NCBI RefSeq assembly: GCF_004363725.1
Contig: NZ_SNZF01000017.1
Span: 1 to 64,000, forward strand
Length of the DNA: 64,000 bases
Direction of reading: 5' to 3'
Origin: Aquamicrobium defluvii
Lineage (GTDB): Bacteria; Pseudomonadota; Alphaproteobacteria; Rhizobiales; Rhizobiaceae
The translations under genes and the position numbers were made by a program. Shown piece by piece: positions 18,711 through 28,322 of this stretch. The notes beneath the pieces were generated by a model. It ran no database searches, was not told where the DNA came from, and saw only the letters and a program-made list of their open reading frames with translations. Position 1 is the stretch's first letter, and every line of letters starts with the position of its first letter.

Positions 18711-19414
18711 GCGAGATTCTGACCGTCTCCGGGCTCGATTGCTTCTATGGCGAGGTGCAGGTGCTGCACGGGCTGGAGCTTGCCCTGCGCAGGGGCGAGG
18801 TCCTGTGCCTGACGGGGCGCAATGGCGCCGGCAAGACGACGACGCTCAAGGCAATCATGGGGCTGGTGCGCCCGCGCGCCGGCTCCATCCGCATGGGCGG
18901 CGTGGAACTGGCGGACCTGCCGGCGCACGAGGTGCCGAAACAGGGCATCGGCTATGTGCCGCAGGGCCGCCGCCTGTTCGCCGAAATGACGGTGCGGGAA
19001 AATCTGGAGATCGGCCTCAACACGCGCAAAAAGGGCGCCGACACGCTTGAAAGCGTGCTGGATCTGTTTCCGCTGCTGCGCGAGCGGCTGAAGCAGCAGT
19101 CCGGCACGCTCTCCGGCGGCGAGCAGCAGATGCTGGCCATGGCGCGCGCGCTGTGCCTCGAACCCGAGATCCTGTTGCTGGACGAGCCGACCGAGGGGCT
19201 AATGCCGTCGATGATCCAGAAAATCCGCGAGACGGTTCTGGCGCTGCGCAGGCGCGGAGTGTCCACCATACTGGTCGAGCAGCGTGCGGAGGCTGTGCTT
19301 GCACTGGCCGACCGCGTGACCTTCGTCGAAAACGGCCACTGCCGGGAAACCGTCGGGATCGCGGAGCTGAAGGCAGACCCCTCGGCCCTCAGGCGCTATG
19401 TGGGGATCGGCTGA
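18707..19414 (+). CDS. livF: LivF-type ABC transporter ATPase
   Basis: 235 residues: Walker A GRNGAGKTTTLK near residue 37, Q-loop in GYVPQGRRLF, signature LSGGEQQMLAMARAL near 135, Walker B ILLLDEPTEGL near 158 and switch region ILVEQRAEAVLALADR. The tail EGLMPSMIQKI and the short length are typical of LivF. It is the last gene of the five-gene importer operon; a bulged hairpin with TTTC follows its stop. No enzyme gene for a specific substrate is linked, so the transported compound stays open. Confidence 0.92.
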
Positions 19415-19450
19415 ACCGCCCGCTCGCGGCCTTCAGCGCGGGACGGTTTC
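19414..19450 (+). terminator. Hairpin at the end of the ABC importer operon
   Basis: AACCG-CCCGC pairs with GCGGG-A-CGGTT (19414-19423 / 19438-19448) with one bulged A, followed by TTTC. It lies between convergent genes and overlaps the 3' end of the secreted-protein gene, so it may stop both transcripts. The T-run is short. Confidence 0.45.
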
Positions 19451-19858
19451 CCCTTCGGCAGGCTCTTCGACAAACTGCTTTTGCCCGGCATCATATGTGT
19501 AGCAGGTCGCCAGCGCCGAACAGACCTCCTGATAGCGCGCGCAATATTGCGCGACGACACATAGAAGGTTGCCCTTGACCGTCATCTTTGCCGGTGGCTT
19601 GTCCTGAATGCCGCTGAACAGAAGCTGCGTCCTCTCCCCGTCATCGCGCCATGAGACGCTGATTTCCGTCTCGAAATGATCGTAGCCGGCACTGGCGTAG
19701 CCGATGCTGTAGTCGATGGTTCCGACCGGGGCAAACTCCATCGTCCCCGTGCTCGTATCCGGCCATGTCCGGCTTTCCTGCGCGAACGACATCGTTGCCG
19801 AAAGTGCAAGAACGCCGACCAGAACCGCCGCGACCGGCGGTGTCCGGCGCAGTTTCAC
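19433..19858 (-). CDS. Small secreted Cys-containing protein, unknown function
   Basis: 141 residues when started at the GTG at 19858, which has GGAAG about 4-5 bp upstream and opens a clean signal peptide (VAAVLVGVLALSATMSFA, cleavage near residue 24). Further upstream in-frame codons lack family sense. The mature part has a region predicted as beta-strand (TMEFAPVGTIDYSIGYASAG, EISVSWRDDGERTQLLF) and four Cys in a C-terminal stretch (CVVAQYCARYQEVCSALATC), suggesting disulphides in the periplasm. I do not recognise the family. It lies 19 bp beyond the antiporter gene on the same strand and may be its last operon member. Confidence 0.6.
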   Translation of the reverse strand: MKLRRTPPVAAVLVGVLALSATMSFAQESRTWPDTSTGTMEFAPVGTIDYSIGYASAGYDHFETEISVSWRDDGERTQLLFSGIQDKPPAKMTVKGNLLCVVAQYCARYQEVCSALATCYTYDAGQKQFVEEPAEGETVPR

Positions 19859-19877
19859 GTTTCTTCCGGAAATGCCC

Positions 19878-21296
19878 CTATCCAAAGAAGATGACGCTCG
19901 ACAGGGCGAAGATGGGCAGCAGCACCGCGCCTGACCACAGCATGTAACCGAAGAAGCCCGGCATACGGATGCCCTGGTTGCGGGCGATGGCATAGACCAT
20001 GAAGTTCGGTGCGTTGCCGATATAGGTGTTGGCGCCCATGAACACCGCGCCCGCCGAGATCGCCGCCAGCGTCGTGGCGAAGGTGGTCATCAGCTCCTGC
20101 GGATTGCCGCCGGCCAGTTCGAAGAACACAAGGTAGGTCGGCGCATTGTCGAGGAAGGACGACAGCAGCCCCGTCATCCAGAAATAGGCCATGTCGTTGG
20201 GCTGTCCCGAAGCCGTCGTCACCAGCGACACGAGCGGGGCGAGGGCGCCGTCCATGCCGGCGCGCAGGATCGCCACCACCGGCACGATGCAGACGAAGAT
20301 CGCCGCGAACAGCTTCGCCACCTCGAGGATCGGCCCCCAGTTGAAGCCGTTGGCGGAACGATATTTCTTGGGCGACACGACCAGCGAGACGAAAGCCAGC
20401 ACGAGGATGATGACGTCGCGCACGAGGTTCTGGAGTTCCACATGCACGCCCTGAATTGTGAACTCCACTCCCGGCTTCCACGCAGCCGACATCAGGATGG
20501 CGCCAATGACGCCCGCCAGCAGAGGAAGGTTGACGAGGCCGAGGATGCGCACCTTCGAATCCGGTGTCGGATCCTTGATCTTCGGCAGGCCCTGCTCGCG
20601 CCGGTGCAGGATCGTGTCCAGCACGAAGAAGATGGCCAGCACCAGACCGCCGACCAGCAGCGTATCGGGCAACAGGTGCACGGTCGTCCAGAAGAAATCG
20701 ACGCCGCGCAGGAAGCCGACGAACAGCGGCGGGTCGCCCAGAGGGGTCAGCGAGCCGCCGATGTTCGACACGAGGAAGATGAAGAACACCACGACATGGG
20801 CGTTGAAGGGCCGGTTGTCGTTGGCGCGGATGATCGGCCGGATCAGAATCATCGAAGCGCCCGTGGTGCCGATCACCGAGGCGAGGATCGCGCCGATCAG
20901 CAACAGCCCCGAATTGAACAGGGGCGTGCCGTGGATGTTGCCGGAAACCAGTATGCCGCCCGAAATGGTGAACAGCGCGAACAGCAGGATGATGAACGAC
21001 ATGTATTCCAGCAGCATGGCGTGCAGCACCGCCTCGCTCGCGGCCGCAAGGCCGTAGAAAGCGGCCAGCGGCACGATCACCAGGCCAGCCCAGACGGCAG
21101 CGATCTTGCCGTAGTGATGCTCCCAGAAATGATGGAACAGCAGCGGCCCGGTGGCGATGCACAGCAGGAGACCGGCGAAGGGCAGCGCCCACCACAGCGA
21201 CATGTGCGCACCCGGAAGCGCCTCGGCCGCGAAAGCCGGGCTGGCGGCGAGCCCCCCAAGCGCAAGAACAGCCATTCGCAATGCAGCAGCGTTCAC
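19878..21296 (-). CDS. NhaD-type sodium:proton antiporter (ion transporter superfamily)
   Basis: 472 residues with an N-terminal signal-like segment and about twelve hydrophobic segments. Typical parts are GPLLFHHFWEHHYGKIAAVWAG near residue 50, ASVIGTTGASMILIRPIIRAN near 140-160, FLVSNIGGSLTPLGDPPLFVGF near 174-195 and LSSFLDNAPTYLVFFELAGG near 365. The TPLGDPPLF and DNAPTYL motifs match NhaD/ArsB-like carriers, and similar rhizobial proteins are called sodium:proton antiporters. It probably exports Na+ in exchange for H+ at the inner membrane. The exact ion is inferred from family. Confidence 0.85.
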   Translation of the reverse strand: MNAAALRMAVLALGGLAASPAFAAEALPGAHMSLWWALPFAGLLLCIATGPLLFHHFWEHHYGKIAAVWAGLVIVPLAAFYGLAAASEAVLHAMLLEYMSFIILLFALFTISGGILVSGNIHGTPLFNSGLLLIGAILASVIGTTGASMILIRPIIRANDNRPFNAHVVVFFIFLVSNIGGSLTPLGDPPLFVGFLRGVDFFWTTVHLLPDTLLVGGLVLAIFFVLDTILHRREQGLPKIKDPTPDSKVRILGLVNLPLLAGVIGAILMSAAWKPGVEFTIQGVHVELQNLVRDVIILVLAFVSLVVSPKKYRSANGFNWGPILEVAKLFAAIFVCIVPVVAILRAGMDGALAPLVSLVTTASGQPNDMAYFWMTGLLSSFLDNAPTYLVFFELAGGNPQELMTTFATTLAAISAGAVFMGANTYIGNAPNFMVYAIARNQGIRMPGFFGYMLWSGAVLLPIFALSSVIFFG

Positions 21297-21338
21297 CGGT
21301 TTTCCCCCGTTCGGTATGTGTGTGGAGTGTGCCCTGCC

Positions 21339-21938
21339 TCAGAGCAGGGCGACGCCGGCTTCGCGCATCCTGCCGGTCATGGCGTCGAGCGAGCCGTCGA
21401 GATCGATGCCACGGCATGCGGCGAGCCGCACCGTGACGGAAAAGCCGAGCTTCACCGCATCCAGCGCCGAATAGGCGACGCAGAAATCCGTGGCGAGGCC
21501 GGCCAGCGTGATCGCGTCGATGCCGCGTTCGCGCAGATAGCCGGCAAGGCCGGTCGGCGTCGTATGATCGTTCTCGAAGAAGGCCGAATAGCTGTCGATC
21601 GCGGGGCGGAAACCCTTGCGGATGACCAGCTCGGCCTTCGTCCATGCAAGGCCGGTGTGGAAATCCGCGCCCCGGCTGCCCTGGATGCAATGATCCGGCC
21701 ACAGCGTCTGCTCGCCGTAAGGCATGGTGACGCTCTGATAGGGCTGATGCCCGGGATGGCTGGAAGCGAAACTGGAATGGCCGGCCGGATGCCAGTCCTG
21801 TGTCATGATGACGTGATCGCTGCCGCGGATCAGCTCGTTGACCAGCGGCACGATCTCGTCGCCGCCGGCGACCGCCAGGGCTCCACCCGGGCAGAAATCG
21901 TTTTGCAGGTCGATGACGACAAGCGCTTCGTCAGCCAT
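21339..21938 (-). CDS. pncA: Nicotinamidase
   Basis: Hydrolyses nicotinamide to nicotinate and ammonia, feeding PncB. 199 residues of the isochorismatase-like fold. The catalytic triad is visible: Asp in VIDLQNDF (residue 10), Lys in IRKGF near 107 and Cys in LATDFCVAY near 150. Metal-binding residues are in TQDWHPAGHSSF near 46-57. The ATG follows a GGAGG-like stretch. It lies 43 bp downstream of the antiporter start on the same strand. Confidence 0.95.
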   Translation of the reverse strand: MADEALVVIDLQNDFCPGGALAVAGGDEIVPLVNELIRGSDHVIMTQDWHPAGHSSFASSHPGHQPYQSVTMPYGEQTLWPDHCIQGSRGADFHTGLAWTKAELVIRKGFRPAIDSYSAFFENDHTTPTGLAGYLRERGIDAITLAGLATDFCVAYSALDAVKLGFSVTVRLAACRGIDLDGSLDAMTGRMREAGVALL

Positions 21939-22023
21939 GTTGCCTCCTGAAACGGCGGATTTCGCGACCGCCGTAACATGACCAGATGGGCACGCCCGTC
22001 AACCGAAATCGGACCCGGATCGG

Positions 22024-23274
22024 TCAATTCCGGTAGAGCAGGCCATCGGTATCGATCTCCGGCGCACGCCCGGCGATCAGGTCCGCAAGCAGCCTCCCAG
22101 ACCCGGCGGCAAGCGTCCAGCCAAGATGGCCATGGCCGGTATCGAGATAGAGGTTGCTGTAGCGCGCGCGGCCAATGACCGGTACCGACCGGGGCATCAT
22201 CGGGCGCAGTCCCGCCCACAATTCGGCTTTCGCCTCATCGAACGCTCCGGGAAAAAGCTCATGCGCAGTGCGGAACATGGCAGCGAAATTCTTGGGCCCG
22301 AACGACCGGTCGAAGCCGGTGAACTCGGCGGTGCATGACAGGCGCAGCCGGTTGCCGAGGCGCGAATACGCGACATAGCGGTCCTCGTCCGCGCCGCCCA
22401 TGGTCGGGCCCCTGCTCTCGTCTTCCAGCGGAATGGTGGCCGCATAGCCCTTGACCGGATAGATCGGCAGGTCGAGCCCGTGACGGCGGCCAAGCAGGCC
22501 GCTTTCCGGCCCCATGGCGAGAACGATGCTGTCGGCGGAAAACAGCCCGGCATCGGTGCGCACGGCGCGCACCCTGTCTGCCTCGATATCGAGCCCTTCG
22601 ACCATGGTGCCGTAGCGGAAATCCACACCGAGCCTTTCACCGGCATAGGCCGCCAGGCGGGTCGTGAACAGGCGCGAATCGCCGGTCTGATCGGTCGGGG
22701 AATAGACGGCGCCGGCGAAATGGCGGCGCGCGGCGGCGAGCCCCGGATCGAGCTCAGCCATCCGCTCCGGGTCGACGATCTCGATCGGCAGGCCGTGATC
22801 GGCCAAAAACCCGTAATTGCGGGCGGCGGCATCGAGGCTTTCCCGGCTGCGGGAAAGGTAGAGGATGCCCTTGCGCCGGTCGTCATAGGCGATGCCGGTT
22901 TCCTCCGACAAGGCGTTGATGCTGTCGCGCGAATAGAATGCCAGCCGAAGTTTCGGCAGTGTGTTGGCGCGTTTGCGGGCCGGGGTGCACTGGCGCAGGA
23001 ACCGCAGGCCCCAGGCCAGCAGATAGGGATCGCGGCCAAGGCGCACCTTGATGCCGAGATCGTGGTTGAACATGCCGCGCACGAAGGTCTTCAGCGCCTC
23101 CGGCGAAGCCTAGGCGGTCGCGTCGCCGGGCGACACCAGTCCGCCATTGGCATAGCTGGTGCCGCAGGCCGGCCCTGCGTGGCGTTCGATCACCGTCACC
23201 TCGTGACCGTCGCGGGCAAGGTAGTATGCCGCCGCCGTACCGACCGCGCCCGCGCCAAGAACCAGTATTTTCAT
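22024..23274 (-). pseudogene. dadA: D-amino acid dehydrogenase gene with an in-frame amber codon
   Basis: The full frame would give the usual 416 residues of DadA, the FAD enzyme that deaminates D-amino acids at the inner membrane. The start ATG at 23274 opens [12 protein letters not shown] (FAD dinucleotide fold), then [17 protein letters not shown]. There a TAG at 23110-23112 stands where relatives have Trp (SPGDAFAWASPEALK). After the TAG the same frame continues intact through ASPEALKTFVRGMF to the C-terminal LDTGHGHLGWT. A single TGG-to-TAG change explains it. A start inside the gene at 23082 would lack the FAD motif. Either a recent natural inactivation or a sequence error. Confidence 0.85.
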
Positions 23275-23489
23275 GCCCCTGCCTTTTCCGCCGCACCCGG
23301 TAGCCTCAGGCGTGGCATTTTGACCGAACGGCTTTCGTGGACGCCAAAGCCCGCCGGCATTATGATTGCTTCAACCTGAGCGACCCGCTTTCCTTGAAAT
23401 TGCGAGGCCGCCTCTCTCAACTTGCTGCGCAGTTCCGTCCGGAAAGCCAAGATTCGCGTTTCCCGGAATTGCTCCAACGGGACCCGAAA

Positions 23490-24767
23490 ATGAACTATCA
23501 AAGGTTCTTCGAAGACGCCATCGACCAGTTGCACGCCGAGCGCCGTTACCGTGTGTTCGCCGACCTGGAACGGATGGTCGGCAAGTTTCCGCGCGCTCTG
23601 TGGCGCACCGGCGCCGACACGCGCGAAATCACCGTCTGGTGCTCGAACGACTATCTCGGCATGGGCCAGCATCCGTCCGTCGTCAGCGCCTTCCAGGACG
23701 CTGCCGGCCGCATGGGCTCGGGCGCAGGCGGCACCCGCAACATTTCCGGCACCAGCAATCCGCTGGTCGAGCTGGAACGGGAACTGGCCGACCTGCACGG
23801 CAAGGAAGCCGGGCTTGTCTTCACCTCCGGCTTCGTTTCCAACGAGGCGGCCATTTCCACCATCGCGCGGCTGCTGCCCAACTGCCTCATCCTCTCGGAC
23901 GAACTCAACCATGCCTCGATGATCGAGGGCGTGCGCCGCTCGGGCGCTGAAAAGCGCATCTTCCGCCACAATGACGTCGGTCATCTGGAAAGCCTGCTTC
24001 AGGCGGCCGGGCGCGAGCGCGCCAAGCTCATCGTGTTCGAAAGCGTCTACTCCATGGACGGCGATATCGCACCGATCGGGGAGATCGCCGATCTTGCCGA
24101 AAAGTACAACGCCATGACCTATATCGACGAGGTCCATGCTGTCGGCATGTACGGTCCGCGCGGCGGCGGCATCACCGAGCGCGAGGGGCTGGCCCACCGC
24201 ATCGACATCATCGAGGGCACGCTCGCCAAGGCGTTCGGCACGCTGGGCGGCTATATCACCGGCACTTCCGCGGTGGTCGATGCCGTGCGCTCCTATGCGC
24301 CGGGCTTCATCTTCACCACCGCCCTGCCGCCGGCGCTGGCCGCAGCGGCAACCGCATCCATCCGCCATCTGAAATCGTCGCAGGTCGAACGCGACGCCCA
24401 GCAGCGGCAGGCCGCACATGCCAAGCGGATTCTCGGCGAGGCCGGGCTGCCGGTCATGCCTTCCGTCACCCATATCGTGCCGATCCTGGTTGGCGATCCC
24501 GAACTGTGCAAGATGGCCACGGACCGCCTTCTGGGCGTTCACGGCATCTATATCCAGCCGATCAACTATCCGACCGTGCCGCGCGGCACCGAACGGCTGC
24601 GCATCACGCCCACCCCCTTCCATTCCGACGAGCTCATCCTCCAGCTGCGCGACGCGCTGGTCGAGACATGGGACGCGCTGGGCATTCCCTACGGCTCGGT
24701 GCAGAGCCCGCAGGTCAGCACGAGCGAGCGCATCGTGCCGCTTCTCGTGCCGAAGTCCGGCGGCTGA
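23490..24767 (+). CDS. hemA: 5-aminolevulinate synthase
   Basis: Condenses glycine and succinyl-CoA to 5-aminolevulinate, the alphaproteobacterial entry to tetrapyrroles; PLP enzyme, cytosolic. 425 residues from the ATG that opens [20 protein letters not shown], the usual N-terminus. Motifs: [27 protein letters not shown], the [10 protein letters not shown] aspartate/histidine pair, and the PLP lysine in [14 protein letters not shown]. The frame is open further upstream without similarity. Later haem genes hemE and hemJ are near oriC in this window. The 215-bp spacer to dadA is divergent; I saw no clear FNR-type box in it. Confidence 0.97.
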   Translation: MNYQRFFEDAIDQLHAERRYRVFADLERMVGKFPRALWRTGADTREITVWCSNDYLGMGQHPSVVSAFQDAAGRMGSGAGGTRNISGTSNPLVELERELADLHGKEAGLVFTSGFVSNEAAISTIARLLPNCLILSDELNHASMIEGVRRSGAEKRIFRHNDVGHLESLLQAAGRERAKLIVFESVYSMDGDIAPIGEIADLAEKYNAMTYIDEVHAVGMYGPRGGGITEREGLAHRIDIIEGTLAKAFGTLGGYITGTSAVVDAVRSYAPGFIFTTALPPALAAAATASIRHLKSSQVERDAQQRQAAHAKRILGEAGLPVMPSVTHIVPILVGDPELCKMATDRLLGVHGIYIQPINYPTVPRGTERLRITPTPFHSDELILQLRDALVETWDALGIPYGSVQSPQVSTSERIVPLLVPKSGG

Positions 24768-24832
24768 GCGGCAATTTCCTTTCCAGCCGAAGCTGGCCGG
24801 GTTAAGAACAGCGGCCAGTTCGGAGGATCAGG

Positions 24833-25648
24833 ATGACTGCAAGGCTAGTTCTCGTCGGCTGCGGCCATATGGGTCGCGCCATGTTGTCGGGCTGGATCGA
24901 TTCCGGCCGGATCGCGGCGAATGAAATCGTTGTCGTGGAGCCGAACGGCGATTTGCGCGGCAAGGCGGCGGCACTGGGCTGCAAGACGGCAGCGGGCGTC
25001 GAAGACCTGGCCTCGGATATCTCCCCCCAAATCGTGGTCATCGCGGTCAAGCCGCAGGCGATCCGCGAGGTTCTGGCCGGCTATGCGCGCTTCGGCAACG
25101 GCGCCACGACTTTCGTCAGCATCGCCGCCGGCACCAGCGTCGCGACCTTCGAGAGCATTCTGGGTGAAAACACCCCGGTCATACGCTGCATGCCCAATAT
25201 CCCGGCCGCAATCGGCAAGGGCATGATGGTGGTCTTTGCCAACGGCCATGTCGGTGACAAGGCACAGGATTTCGTGTCCGGCCTGCTGGCTGCAAGCGGC
25301 AAGGTGGCCTCCGTCGGCGACGAGAAGCTGATGGACGCCGTGACCGCCGTTTCCGGCTCGGGTCCGGGCTATGTGTTCCACTTCATCGAGGCGCTGACCT
25401 CTGCGGCCAGAGCCGCCGGCCTGCCGGACGATACGGCGGCGAAACTCGCGGTGCAGACCGTTTACGGGGCTGCCGTGATGGCCGCGGAAAGCGGCGAGGA
25501 GCCCGGCGTGCTGCGCCAGCAGGTCACCAGCTACAAGGGCACCACCGCCGCTGCCCTCGACGTGCTGATGGGCGAGGAACGGCTGACACGCCTGCTGACA
25601 GAAGCCGTCGAGGCGGCGCGCAAGCGTTCCGTCGAGCTTGGAAGCTGA
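24833..25648 (+). CDS. proC: Pyrroline-5-carboxylate reductase
   Basis: Last step of proline synthesis, reducing pyrroline-5-carboxylate with NAD(P)H. 271 residues, the usual length. The Rossmann motif is VGCGHMGRAMLSGW at residues 6-19, followed by VIAVKPQAIREVL, RCMPNIPAAIGKGM near 122 and the C-terminal dimer helix signature AVSGSGPGYVFHFIEAL and GAAVMAAESGEEP. An AGGA lies 5 bp before the ATG. Downstream of hemA with a 65-bp gap and convergent with the sugar-kinase gene. Confidence 0.96.
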   Translation: MTARLVLVGCGHMGRAMLSGWIDSGRIAANEIVVVEPNGDLRGKAAALGCKTAAGVEDLASDISPQIVVIAVKPQAIREVLAGYARFGNGATTFVSIAAGTSVATFESILGENTPVIRCMPNIPAAIGKGMMVVFANGHVGDKAQDFVSGLLAASGKVASVGDEKLMDAVTAVSGSGPGYVFHFIEALTSAARAAGLPDDTAAKLAVQTVYGAAVMAAESGEEPGVLRQQVTSYKGTTAAALDVLMGEERLTRLLTEAVEAARKRSVELGS

Positions 25649-25666
25649 GGCGGAACGCTTCAGCGA

Positions 25667-26674
25667 TTACGCGAGGGTTTCCTGCAGCAACCCCGCCTGC
25701 CCGGCCTCGAAGCGCAGGTTCTGGCGCGGACGCGGACCGACCTGCTGGATGACGAGGCCGGCTGCGAGCGAACCAAGCCTGCCACACTCCTTCAGCGCGC
25801 GGCCTTGCGTATAGCCGAACAGGAAACCTGCGGCGTAGAGATCGCCCGCACCGGTTGTGTCGACCAGTTCGCGGATCGGAATGGCGCCGATCTTCACGGT
25901 TTCGTCGCCGCGCACGATCACAGACCCTTTTTCCGAGCAGGTGACGGCGGCGAGCCTGCAATCCTTGCGCAAAGCCTCGAGCGCGGCATCGAAGGACGAC
26001 GTCTGGTAGAGCGCCCTGATTTCGTGGTCGTTGGCCAGTATGATGTCGACGGTGCCGCTGCGCATCAGATCGAGAAACTCGTCGCGGTAGCGGTCCACGC
26101 AGAAGCTGTCGGAGAGCGTCATCGCCACTTCGCGACCGGCTTCGTGCGCAAGCCGCGCGGCTTCGCGCATCGCTTCCTTGGCGCGCGGCGGATCCCACAG
26201 ATAACCCTCGAAATAGACCACTTTCGAGGCTGCGATCTTGGCTGGCTCCACGTCCTGCGGGCCGAATTCCACACAAGCGCCGAGATAGGTGTTCATCGAG
26301 CGCTCTCCGTCGGGCGTGACGAAGATCATGCAGCGCGCCGTCGGCGGCGTGCCGGCAAGCGGCTCGGTGTCGAAGGCGACGCCGAGCGCGCGGATATCGT
26401 GCGCATAGATGTCGCCGAGGTGATCGTCGGCCACCTTGCCGGAAAAGGCGGCACGCCCGCCGAAGCTGGCAATGCCCGCCGCCGTGTTGCCGGCCGAGCC
26501 GCCGGAAGCCTCCACAGCCGGCCCCATGCGTGCGTAGAGCAATTCCGCGCGCTCCGCGTCGATGAGGTTCATCGCGCCCTTGATGATGCCGTTGTCGATA
26601 AGGAATTTCTCGTCGCTCTGGGCTATGATATCGACAATGGCATTGCCGATGCACAACACGTCATAATCCGGCAT
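25667..26674 (-). CDS. PfkB-family kinase, probably adenosine kinase
   Basis: 335 residues of the ribokinase fold. The N-terminal part has GNAIVDIIA and the GGSAGNTAAGIASFGG loop (58-73). The C-terminal catalytic signature is DTTGAGDLYAAGFLFGY near 290, with the catalytic Asp in GAGD. The close order of motifs, including ARCMIFVTPDGERSMNTYLG, matches bacterial proteins named adenosine kinase, which phosphorylate adenosine to AMP. Substrate could differ in other PfkB members. Stands as a single gene, convergent with proC. Confidence 0.85.
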   Translation of the reverse strand: MPDYDVLCIGNAIVDIIAQSDEKFLIDNGIIKGAMNLIDAERAELLYARMGPAVEASGGSAGNTAAGIASFGGRAAFSGKVADDHLGDIYAHDIRALGVAFDTEPLAGTPPTARCMIFVTPDGERSMNTYLGACVEFGPQDVEPAKIAASKVVYFEGYLWDPPRAKEAMREAARLAHEAGREVAMTLSDSFCVDRYRDEFLDLMRSGTVDIILANDHEIRALYQTSSFDAALEALRKDCRLAAVTCSEKGSVIVRGDETVKIGAIPIRELVDTTGAGDLYAAGFLFGYTQGRALKECGRLGSLAAGLVIQQVGPRPRQNLRFEAGQAGLLQETLA

Positions 26675-26767
26675 TCAGTCCTCTCCGACGGGGCAGATTT
26701 TTCTTCAGGCAGCCTGAGGCCGGCCCGTGGTAGATCATCGGGACGGGTTTGCATAGAAGGCGCCCAG

Positions 26768-27568
26768 TCAATCGACCGGCCGGAACATCTCCTGCACGCG
26801 GTCGAAGTCCATGGCTTCACGGACAAAGGCGAAGGTTCCGCCCTCCAGCATTTCCTTCGCCGCTTTTTCCACTGCGCCGAAAGCCAGGGTTGTCAGCTTG
26901 GAGCCGAGCGAGATGCGCGTGGCCCCGGCATCGGCGAGGGCCGATACCGTGAAGGCGGGGCTCGCCAGAACGTTCACCGGCTTCTCCACCGATGCGCAGA
27001 CCGTGCGCACCTGCGCGATATCGGTGAGCCCCGGTGCATAGAGCACGTCCGCGCCGGCCTTCTCGAAAGCCTGAAGCCTCCTGATCGTGTCGTCCAGATC
27101 GGGGCGGCCGTGCAGGAAATTCTCGGCCCGCGCGGTGAAGACGAAATCGCTTCTGAGAGCCCGCGCCGCTTCCACGGCGGCCTCGACACGCTCGACCGCA
27201 TGCGAGAAGTCGTAGATCGGCTTGTCCTCGTCACCGGAAAAGTCTTCCAGCGAACAGCCGGCCAGACCGGCCGCTTCCGCCGCGAACACGGTTTCGGCAG
27301 CGCTTTCGGGGCTGTCGCCCTTGCCCTTTTCCAGATCGGCCGAGACGGGCAGGTCGGTCGAGGCGACGATTTCCCTGCAATGGGCGATCATCGCCTCGAA
27401 GGAAACGCCGCCATCGGGCAGGCCGCGCGAGAAGGCGAAGCCGGCGCTGGTCGTGGCCAGCGCCTGGAAGCCAAGCGATTGCAACAGCCTGGCCGTTCCG
27501 ATGTCCCATGGATTGGGAATTATGAAGGTGGAAGCGTGCAGCTTCCTGAAGACCGTGCCCTTGTCCAT
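26768..27568 (-). CDS. Isocitrate lyase/PEP mutase-family enzyme
   Basis: 266 residues of the phosphoenolpyruvate mutase/isocitrate lyase barrel. IPNPWDIGTARLLQSLGFQALATTSAGFA near residues 17-45 is the typical opening; VSADLEKGKGD holds metal-binding acidic residues; CSLEDFSG and FTARAENFLHG follow. The catalytic KKCGH loop of true isocitrate lyase is absent, so a C-C lyase or decarboxylase acting on a 2-oxo acid is more likely. The substrate is not resolved. Single gene between the PfkB kinase and dut, all leftward. Confidence 0.85.
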   Translation of the reverse strand: MDKGTVFRKLHASTFIIPNPWDIGTARLLQSLGFQALATTSAGFAFSRGLPDGGVSFEAMIAHCREIVASTDLPVSADLEKGKGDSPESAAETVFAAEAAGLAGCSLEDFSGDEDKPIYDFSHAVERVEAAVEAARALRSDFVFTARAENFLHGRPDLDDTIRRLQAFEKAGADVLYAPGLTDIAQVRTVCASVEKPVNVLASPAFTVSALADAGATRISLGSKLTTLAFGAVEKAAKEMLEGGTFAFVREAMDFDRVQEMFRPVD

Positions 27569-27647
27569 GGCCGAACCCCGGAGGATGTGATCGTCGCGGC
27601 GATCCTATCGCCCCCGCGATGGGGCCGGGCAATCGAAACCGCAGCGG

Positions 27648-28130
27648 TCAGGCCGTTCCGGTCGAGCCGAATCCGCCGGAGCCGCGCGAGGTGCCGCTGG
27701 CCAGCGTGCGCTCCTCGGTGCGCACCTGCGTGACCGGCGCAAAGACGATCTGGGCGACGCGCATGCCGCGGCTGACGGAAAAATCCTCATCGCCGAGATT
27801 GACCAGAAGCACCTGCACCTCGCCGCGATAGTCGCTGTCTATGGTTCCGGGCGTGTTCAGACAGGTGATGCCGTGCTTCAGCGCAAGGCCGGAACGGGGG
27901 CGGATCTGGCCTTCCATTCCTTCCGGGATTTCCATGACCAGCCCGGTCGGCACCAGCGCCCGCTTGCCGGGAAGGATCAGGATCGAGCGATCCTCGGGAA
28001 TCGCCGCGCGCAGATCCATGCCGGCCGCGCCCCTGCTTTCATAGGCGGGCAACGGCAGATCGGCGGCGTGTGGAAGGCGCACGAAACCAACGGTGGGGCC
28101 AATGACGGAGGCGGGCTGGGAGGAGGACAT
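27648..28130 (-). CDS. dut: Deoxyuridine triphosphatase
   Basis: Hydrolyses dUTP to dUMP and pyrophosphate, keeping uracil out of DNA and feeding dTMP synthesis. 160 residues, trimeric dUTPase type. All five motifs are visible: [47 protein letters not shown], and the C-terminal [10 protein letters not shown] that closes over the substrate. Start ATG is divergent from prfC across a 190-bp spacer. Confidence 0.97.
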   Translation of the reverse strand: MSSSQPASVIGPTVGFVRLPHAADLPLPAYESRGAAGMDLRAAIPEDRSILILPGKRALVPTGLVMEIPEGMEGQIRPRSGLALKHGITCLNTPGTIDSDYRGEVQVLLVNLGDEDFSVSRGMRVAQIVFAPVTQVRTEERTLASGTSRGSGGFGSTGTA

Positions 28131-28205
28131 GGCGCAAATCCTATCGAGACTGATCGGGCAAGGCAGGGGTGCCGCTTCAACGGCGATGCGCCCCGGCGGT
28201 TCCGC

Positions 28206-28322
28206 TTACATCAGGCCCTGCGAATAGACCAGTGCCGCATATGCCGTCTCCCAGAACCATTTATGTTCGACAGGTCTGCCCGTTATTGCTAGAAGCCCGC
28301 CACCAGACGGGATTCCTGACAT
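28206..28322 (-). CDS. Possible 38-residue small ORF overlapping the prfC start
   Basis: A short frame starts at an ATG overlapping the prfC ATG on the opposite strand and ends TAA at 28206-28208. The C-terminal half is aromatic-rich (KWFWETAYAALVYSQGLM) and uses codons like its neighbours, while the first half does not. It could be a genuine small protein or the remnant end of a lost gene; chance is also possible. I know no family for it. Confidence 0.2.
   Translation of the reverse strand: MSGIPSGGGLLAITGRPVEHKWFWETAYAALVYSQGLM

Noticed and set aside
19855..21702. 615-codon minus-strand frame across the antiporter and pncA
   Set aside because: Out-of-frame reading of two real genes that have clear motifs in another frame.
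22883..23296. Separate minus-strand frame over the dadA 5' region
   Set aside because: The dadA frame itself continues across the amber codon and carries the FAD motif; this is another frame of the same DNA.
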